DNA of 64,000 nt. Source: Mycobacterium sp. 1274761.0 (lineage in GTDB: Bacteria; Actinomycetota; Actinomycetes; Mycobacteriales; Mycobacteriaceae). This document shows, in pieces, positions 59,686-64,000 of this stretch. Numbering within the stretch: the first letter of the stretch is position 1; each line of letters opens with the position of its first letter. The notes under the pieces are model-generated. The model worked only from the letters and a program-made list of their open reading frames with translations, did not search any database and had not been told where the DNA came from. The stretch is from NCBI RefSeq assembly GCF_001668615.1, contig NZ_LZMC01000062.1, forward strand, positions 1 through 64,000, in the 5' to 3' direction. Both the position numbers and the translations under genes were made by a program.

Positions 59686-60648
59686 CTAGGGGGTCAGCAT
59701 CTTGACGAGCTCTGCAGCCTTGGGGATGTTCGCTATTCCAACGACGTTCGTACCGGCGTATAGCGGTCGCCAATCAACCAGCTCGTCGGGTTCGTCTGCG
59801 GTCGGCGGTTGGGCGGCGAGGAACGGCAGCCGCCTCGGCGGTTGTGCCTTGAGCGCACGCTCCTGCACGGCAGGAGGAATCACGGTAGCGAGACGCGTCA
59901 TGGCCTGATTAGCCTTGCGAACCCAGCCAGGGCCTCGGTCTTCATGGCCCAGCCAGCGACGCGTTGCAGCGTTCGGAATAACCCGATGGGGTGCATCGGG
60001 CCAACCCAATCCGAACAGTTCCGTAAGCACGGTGTCATCTGCTTCGACGCAGCGCCGCTTGTACTCGGCATGTGCGCGGCTCTCTTCAGACACGAGGAAG
60101 CGAGTGCCGACGACCGCCGCAACTGCGCCAGCGTCGAGCGCGGCCTGCACACCTTCGGCATCGACAATTGCGCCGGCGAGGAGAACGGGGATATTCACCG
60201 CGGCGCGTACCCGTTCGAGCAGCTCGAACGCCGGCGTCGCTCCGCGGACGTGGCCGCCGGCCTCGACACCTTGGGCGATCACGGCATCCGCGCCTGCCTT
60301 CTCTGCGGCCCGCGCCTCTTCGACAGATCCGCATTGATGGAGCCACGGGGTAGCTGCGAGCCGGCGAGGTGGGCCCCAGAAAGTCACGATGACGTCTGCA
60401 GCGGCGGCCGCCTCCGCATCACCGGGACGAAGGAACGGCAGCAGCAGATTAACGGCGATCGGTCGCCCCGTGGACCTGCGAGCGGCGGCAATCTCGGCCG
60501 CGATGGGCGCTCGGGCACCACCGATCGTCCCAAGACCGCCCGCCTCCGATACCGCCGCCGCCAATTCGTGTCCCGCGACATAGCCCATGCCGGCTTGTAC
60601 AACCGGTACTGCGAAGCTCTGCAGATCAAACGCTGCGGCCATTCGCAT
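59686..60648 (-). CDS. Nitronate monooxygenase / 2-nitropropane dioxygenase family
   Basis: From ATG 60648 the product has 320 residues, beginning MRMAAAFDLQSFAVPVVQAGM, the normal N-terminus of the FMN TIM barrel; a longer frame upstream is not homologous. Key segments are AGMGYVAGHELAAAVSEAGGLGTIG, VIAQGVEAGGHVRG with the catalytic His region, and LAGAIVDAEGVQAALDAGAVAAVVGTRFL for FMN phosphate. It oxidises nitronates or acts as a 2-oxo/enoyl reductase-like protein. It is divergent from the 13E12/HNH gene across a gap with an SOS box. Confidence 0.88.
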   Translation of the reverse strand: MRMAAAFDLQSFAVPVVQAGMGYVAGHELAAAVSEAGGLGTIGGARAPIAAEIAAARRSTGRPIAVNLLLPFLRPGDAEAAAAADVIVTFWGPPRRLAATPWLHQCGSVEEARAAEKAGADAVIAQGVEAGGHVRGATPAFELLERVRAAVNIPVLLAGAIVDAEGVQAALDAGAVAAVVGTRFLVSEESRAHAEYKRRCVEADDTVLTELFGLGWPDAPHRVIPNAATRRWLGHEDRGPGWVRKANQAMTRLATVIPPAVQERALKAQPPRRLPFLAAQPPTADEPDELVDWRPLYAGTNVVGIANIPKAAELVKMLTP

Positions 60649-60750
60649 TAAATTACTTGCCGCATCAGCGGGTGAACCAGACAGAGTCCTCAAATCTTTT
60701 CTGTCACTTTGGTTTCGATAGTCACATTCGCAGTCGGGTTTGTCGGTGGG

Positions 60751-60766
60751 TCGAACTAGTGTTCGA
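60751..60766. promoter_or_regulatory. Perfect mycobacterial SOS (LexA) box
   Basis: TCGAAC-TAGT-GTTCGA matches the mycobacterial/Gram-positive LexA consensus TCGAAC-N4-GTTCGA without mismatch. It ends 3 nt before ATG 60770 of the 13E12-type gene. 13E12-repeat genes are known SOS targets in M. tuberculosis. Confidence 0.9.
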
Positions 60767-60769
60767 TAT

Positions 60770-62136
60770 ATGGGTTCGACCCGCGAGGACATCGAGGCGG
60801 CGTATGCCGACCTCGATGCCGCGTGGGCGGCGGTCGCCGCGCTGTCCTACGACGCGCTCACAGTCACCGAGAAGAGGGATCTTCTGGTTCGGCTCGAAAC
60901 TAACCGCCGCCGCGGCCCGGCCGCCGAGCATCGGTTGATCAATCAATTGGCCGCCGAATGTGCTCCGGAGGTGCTGGGCGGCACCTCGCTGGCCGACGTG
61001 CTGGCGACGGCGTTGCGGGTCAGCACATCGGAGGCCAGGCGTCGAATCGCTGAAGCCGACGACTTGGGACCGCGCACCGCAGCGTCGGGCGAGCCATTGC
61101 AGCCGCGCCTGCCTACCACGGCGTGGGCTCAGGCAAAGGGAACTATCGGCGCTGAACACATCAACACCATCCGCACGTTCTTCCACAAGCTGCCCAACGC
61201 CGGGGATCACGCGACCGCGAACAGGCCGAGATTCAGTTGGCCACGCTGGCCGCCGGGCTGGGACCCGCCCAACTCGACAAGGCCGCCGCCCGGCTGGCCC
61301 AGCTGCTCGATCAGGACGGACCCGCTCCGACCGACGCCGACCGGGCCCGCAAGGCCTACCTGATGGTCAGCGCCCCCGGACGCGACGGCATGAGCGAGGT
61401 CCGTGGCCGGCTGGATCCTGAAGCCCGCGCCTACTGGGAAGCCATCGAAGCCAAATGGGCCGCCCCGGGCATGTGCCACCCCGACGACGACCAGCCCGCC
61501 GTCGACGCACCCGCCACCGTGACAGCCCGACAGCGCGATGGGCGCTCCCAACCGCAGCGCAACCATGACGCGTTCAAGGCGATGGCCCGCTCGCTGCTGG
61601 CTTCGGGGCAGCTGGGCCGGCACAACGGGTTACCGGTGTCGGTGATCGTGTCCACCACATTGAAAGAGCTCGAAGCCGGTGCCGGGCACGGTGTCACCGG
61701 CGGGGGCAGCGTGCTGCCGATGTCTGATCTCATCCGGATGGCCAGCCACGCCTACCACTACCTGGTCATCTTCGACGACCACACCCGCATCCCGCTTTAC
61801 CTCGGCCGCACAAGGCGCTGCGCCTCACCCGGCCAACGCATCGTGCTGCACGCCCGCGACCGCGGCTGCACCTTCCCCGGCTGCACCGCACCCGGCTACC
61901 AATGCCAAGCCCACCACGGCAAAACACCCTGGGCGCGCGGCGGCAACACCAACGCCGACGAAGAGATGCTGGCCTGCCAACCGCACAACCTCCTTGTCGA
62001 AAAAGGCGGCTGGACAACACGAATACGCCACGACGGCAAAGTCGAATGGATCCCCCCACCCCACCTAGACACCGGCCAACGGCGCGTCAACGACTACCAC
62101 CACCCCGAGAATTACCTCCTGCGGGAAGACGACTAG
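60770..62136 (+). pseudogene. 13E12-type DUF222/HNH endonuclease gene, frameshifted
   Basis: The first frame (ATG 60770 to about 61215) encodes the N-terminal part of DUF222, through DHATAN. Homology continues in another frame as REQAEIQLATLAAGLGP and on to a C-terminal HNH domain (GCTFPGCTAPGYQCQAHH with ARGGNTNADEE and CQPHN) and stop at 62136. A single base loss near 61213 separates the halves. Intact, it would be about 455 residues, as in 13E12/REP family proteins. Each half is well conserved, so the shift is recent, or a sequencing error. The SOS box just upstream implies DNA-damage control. Confidence 0.85.
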
Positions 62137-62149
62137 TCACGCCGTGCCG

Positions 62150-63088
62150 TCAGAGTGCCCGCAAGCCGCGCAGCGTCCGGGTTATCAGTTCACGCCGTTC
62201 GTCGATCGTCATCGAGTCGCCAGAAGGGGCGCGCACCCGCACGTAGCCCTTTGTCACCAGGTCACCGACCAGGAACCGCGTCGCACCCAGAGGTAAGGAC
62301 AGATCAGCGGCGATCTCTGCCACCGAGCGGCCCTGCGCGCAACAGGTCAAGATCTGGTCCCGCACATCATTTCTCGGCCAAGGCGGCCGCGTCACTGACA
62401 TGTTTACCGATTCGACCGGAGCCTCGAGTGGCAGCTCGACACCGGCGTCGGTACGACCCGCCGTCACTGCGTAGGGACGCACCAGCCTCGGCTCGTCGGA
62501 GGGTTTCGGTTCGGTGAACCAGTCGTTGTCCTCCGCCGGTCGGCGTAAGTCGGTGCGGCCCTGCAAGAACTTCAGGGCCTGGTCGGCGTGCACCGATGCG
62601 CGTAACTCATTGGAGATGACCTTGAGCACGGTGCGGTCGGTGTCGATGACGAACGTGGCCCGTCGTACCGGCAGCAGCCGAGCGACCAGGCCGCGGCGCC
62701 GGGAGTGCCTGCGGCGCCGGGCTGCATCACGCGCCACGACGGAGGTACGCAGTTTGGCGAGCCGGCCTCGCCGCACCCCGAACAGCTCGCACACCACGCC
62801 GTCGGCATCTGACAGCAGCGGATAGTCGAACGAGCGTTGTTGCGCGAAGTGGGCCTGCTTGTCGACGGTGTCGGTGCTGATGCCGACCCGCTGGGCGCCC
62901 ACCGCGTCGAACTCACTGCGCAGGTCACGGAAATGACAAGCCTGGGCGGTGCAGATCGGCGACGACGCCAATGGAAAAAAGAACAGCACGACCGGACCGT
63001 CGGAAAGGAGAGTGGACAGTGTCCGAGGCCGACCGCTGTGGTCATACAGAGTGAAATCAGGCGCCTTGTCGCCTGCGATCATCGGCAA
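62150..63088 (-). CDS. Peroxiredoxin (BCP/PrxQ-like) fused to DUF742
   Basis: The 312-residue protein has a peroxiredoxin domain (about 1-176) starting GDKAPDFTLYDHSGRP with the C46-x4-C51 pair (PICTAQAC) of PrxQ-type enzymes and VGISTDTVDKQAHFA. A basic loop (120-143, DAARRRRHSRRR) is inserted before the last strand, RRATFVIDTD. Residues 198-290 are a DUF742 domain: RLVRPYAVTAGRT, VAEIAADLSLPLGATRFLVGDLVTKGYVRV, a winged-helix-like conservon component. DUF742 normally stands beside roadblock and GTPase genes, not fused to a peroxiredoxin. Catalysis looks intact. Its 3' end is 13 nt from the HNH gene stop (convergent). Confidence 0.85.
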   Translation of the reverse strand: MPMIAGDKAPDFTLYDHSGRPRTLSTLLSDGPVVLFFFPLASSPICTAQACHFRDLRSEFDAVGAQRVGISTDTVDKQAHFAQQRSFDYPLLSDADGVVCELFGVRRGRLAKLRTSVVARDAARRRRHSRRRGLVARLLPVRRATFVIDTDRTVLKVISNELRASVHADQALKFLQGRTDLRRPAEDNDWFTEPKPSDEPRLVRPYAVTAGRTDAGVELPLEAPVESVNMSVTRPPWPRNDVRDQILTCCAQGRSVAEIAADLSLPLGATRFLVGDLVTKGYVRVRAPSGDSMTIDERRELITRTLRGLRAL

Positions 63089-63121
63089 AGACTAACGCGG
63101 AGTCAGATAGTTCGTACACAG

Positions 63122-63502
63122 TCAGCTGCAAACCCAGCCGACGACCCGGCAGCCGGGACCGTATTGACTGCATGAGGCCAATGCCTTGCTCTGCGCGCCG
63201 GCGGCGGTGAAGTCCTGTCCCCACGCCCAGGACGTATTGGAAGACTGGGTGACCGCACCGCACGCCTTGGTGAAGGCCATGACTGCCCGGCAATCGCGTG
63301 CTTTGCAGAGGCCGATGGCCGCTCTTTGTGCCTCGACAGCCGAGTTCATGCCCTTCGAATAGCCCACCGTGCCGGCGCCGGGAGAGATCGCTATCGCTCC
63401 CCACCCCAGGGCGCTCGCGATCGGCGCTGTAATTCCGGTACCACCGAACAAACCGGCGGCCACCAGCAAGACCGCAAGCAGACGCCGGAGAGCCACCCGC
63501 AT
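63122..63502 (-). CDS. Secreted DUF4189-family protein
   Basis: From ATG 63502 the product has 126 residues: a signal peptide (VALRRLLAVLLVAAGLFGGTG ending near 32, SAL) and a mature domain WGAIAISPGAGTVGYSKGMNSAVEAQRAA with four or five Cys, C-terminal GPGCRVVGWVCS. The GAIA...A-x-x-x-GWS-x-x-x-x-A-x-A-like repeats are DUF4189 features. Function is unknown; it is probably in the envelope. It starts close to, and diverges from, the lipoprotein gene at 63630. Confidence 0.82.
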   Translation of the reverse strand: MRVALRRLLAVLLVAAGLFGGTGITAPIASALGWGAIAISPGAGTVGYSKGMNSAVEAQRAAIGLCKARDCRAVMAFTKACGAVTQSSNTSWAWGQDFTAAGAQSKALASCSQYGPGCRVVGWVCS

Positions 63503-63629
63503 GAAAGCGCATCTTATTCTTCCCGGGCTTGCTGAGCGGGTGGACACGCCGCAGTGGAGGCTCGCCGGACTAAGCGGCGCACTTGGCATATCGCCACAGC
63601 GAGCGTCCCCGATCCGTCAATATGAACTT

Positions 63630-64000
63630 ATGCGCCTCATGGCCGCGCTCGCCGTTGCTGGCGTCTGCATCCTCGCCGCGGGGTGCAGCGGTGGCACCGA
63701 CGACGCCAGCAAAACGTCGACTACCACATCCACTACCACAACGAAGCCTCCGCCACCCGTGCAAGAGGCGGCGCTGAACGATTTGTTGCTGCCCCCCGAG
63801 CAGATCAACGCCGCCATGGGGGCGACAGACATGGTGGTCACGAAGACCCAAGACGCAATGTCGGACGACAGCGCGACGATGGAGCCAAAGGAGTGCCTCG
63901 CGGTCGACGGCGCGTTGCAGGCCGTGGTCTATGGCGGCAGCGATTTCAGCACCGTGCGCGGTCAGACCCTGACGGACGGCGACAACTTCGCGCACTACGC
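63630..64000 (+). CDS. Sensor-domain lipoprotein (PknH-like extracellular domain), 3' end off window
   Basis: ATG 63630 opens a frame that is uninterrupted to base 64000. The signal peptide is LMAALAVAGVCILAAGCSGG with lipobox LAAGC (Cys19), followed by a Thr/Pro-rich linker (STTTSTTTTKPPPP). A domain then begins ALNDLLLPPEQINAAMGATDM, typical of the extracellular sensor domain shared by PknH and mycobacterial Lpp/Lpq lipoproteins; it continues ECLAVDGALQAVVYGGSDF. The C-terminal half lies beyond the window. Confidence 0.85.
   Translation, partial: MRLMAALAVAGVCILAAGCSGGTDDASKTSTTTSTTTTKPPPPVQEAALNDLLLPPEQINAAMGATDMVVTKTQDAMSDDSATMEPKECLAVDGALQAVVYGGSDFSTVRGQTLTDGDNFAHY

Noticed and set aside
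59564..59773. 70-residue N-terminal extension of the cutinase
   Set aside because: It would bury the signal peptide; ATG 59563 gives a normal exported cutinase.
1..64000. CRISPR arrays, rRNA genes, intact transposases or intact integrases
   Set aside because: No regularly spaced repeats, rRNA sequence or complete recombinase/transposase gene was seen; only integrase remnants are present.

Overview
The window looks like a chromosomal segment of a mycobacterium, most likely a fast-growing or environmental species. The DNA is high in GC. It carries F420-dependent oxidoreductases, deazaflavin-dependent nitroreductase-like proteins, a PE-PPE-domain esterase, a cutinase, a hemophore-like protein, a 13E12-type HNH gene behind a perfect mycobacterial SOS box, and many acyl-CoA and cytochrome P450 genes. 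Nearly all of it is coding, with many 4-nt start/stop overlaps.

Region 1 (1-16.4 kb) is a catabolic block for an unidentified CoA-linked substrate. On the left are an amidohydrolase, a DUF35 Zn-ribbon protein and a thiolase-like (Ltp2-type) protein on the minus strand. They diverge from an operon of HpcH/HpaI aldolase, TauD-type dioxygenase, D-2-hydroxyacid dehydrogenase and crotonase. A second amidohydrolase, a TetR regulator, a large and a small acyl-CoA dehydrogenase, a PaaI thioesterase, another crotonase, a DapB-like dehydrogenase, a nitroreductase, an AMP-forming CoA ligase and a flavin monooxygenase follow. Three palindromes in the divergent promoters are probable TetR-type operators.

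Region 2 (16.4-26.6 kb) looks like ordinary backbone. It holds a hydrolase/class III cyclase fusion, two luciferase-like F420 enzymes, a Ddn-like protein, a YbaK-domain protein, DUF488, a fluoride-exporter operon (two CrcB genes plus a triple-DUF190 protein), phosphoglucomutase, an MFS transporter and tRNA-Ala(GGC).

Region 3 (26.6-54.8 kb) looks like accreted, decayed genomic islands at the tRNA-Ala gene. Copies of the tRNA 3' end recur at about 31.3 kb and 54.8 kb, with a more degenerate one at 30.2 kb. An integrase N-terminal remnant sits beside the tRNA and an integrase C-terminal remnant beside the distal copy. The first segment holds gene fragments (GAF-ANTAR, TetR, P450 3' end) plus a PE-PPE hydrolase and a lipoprotein. 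The second, about 23.5 kb, is a large catabolic cluster: a TetR paralogue of the region 1 regulator, two acyl-CoA ligases, a hotdog hydratase, paired acyl-CoA dehydrogenases, a crotonase, a SnoaL protein, three P450s, a Baeyer-Villiger monooxygenase, a signal-less periplasmic-binding-fold protein, an AveC-like membrane protein, an SDR, an aldehyde dehydrogenase remnant, an epimerase-like protein, a Ddn-like protein, a methyltransferase and a glutaminase. The gene set suggests activation and oxygenation of a cyclic or terpenoid-like ketone or acid followed by beta-oxidation. The substrate cannot be read from the sequence.

Region 4 (54.9-64 kb) holds small membrane/hypothetical genes divergent from a MocR-type regulator, a hemophore-like protein, a cutinase, a nitronate monooxygenase, a frameshifted SOS-box 13E12/HNH gene, an unusual peroxiredoxin-DUF742 fusion, a DUF4189 secreted protein and the start of a sensor-domain lipoprotein.
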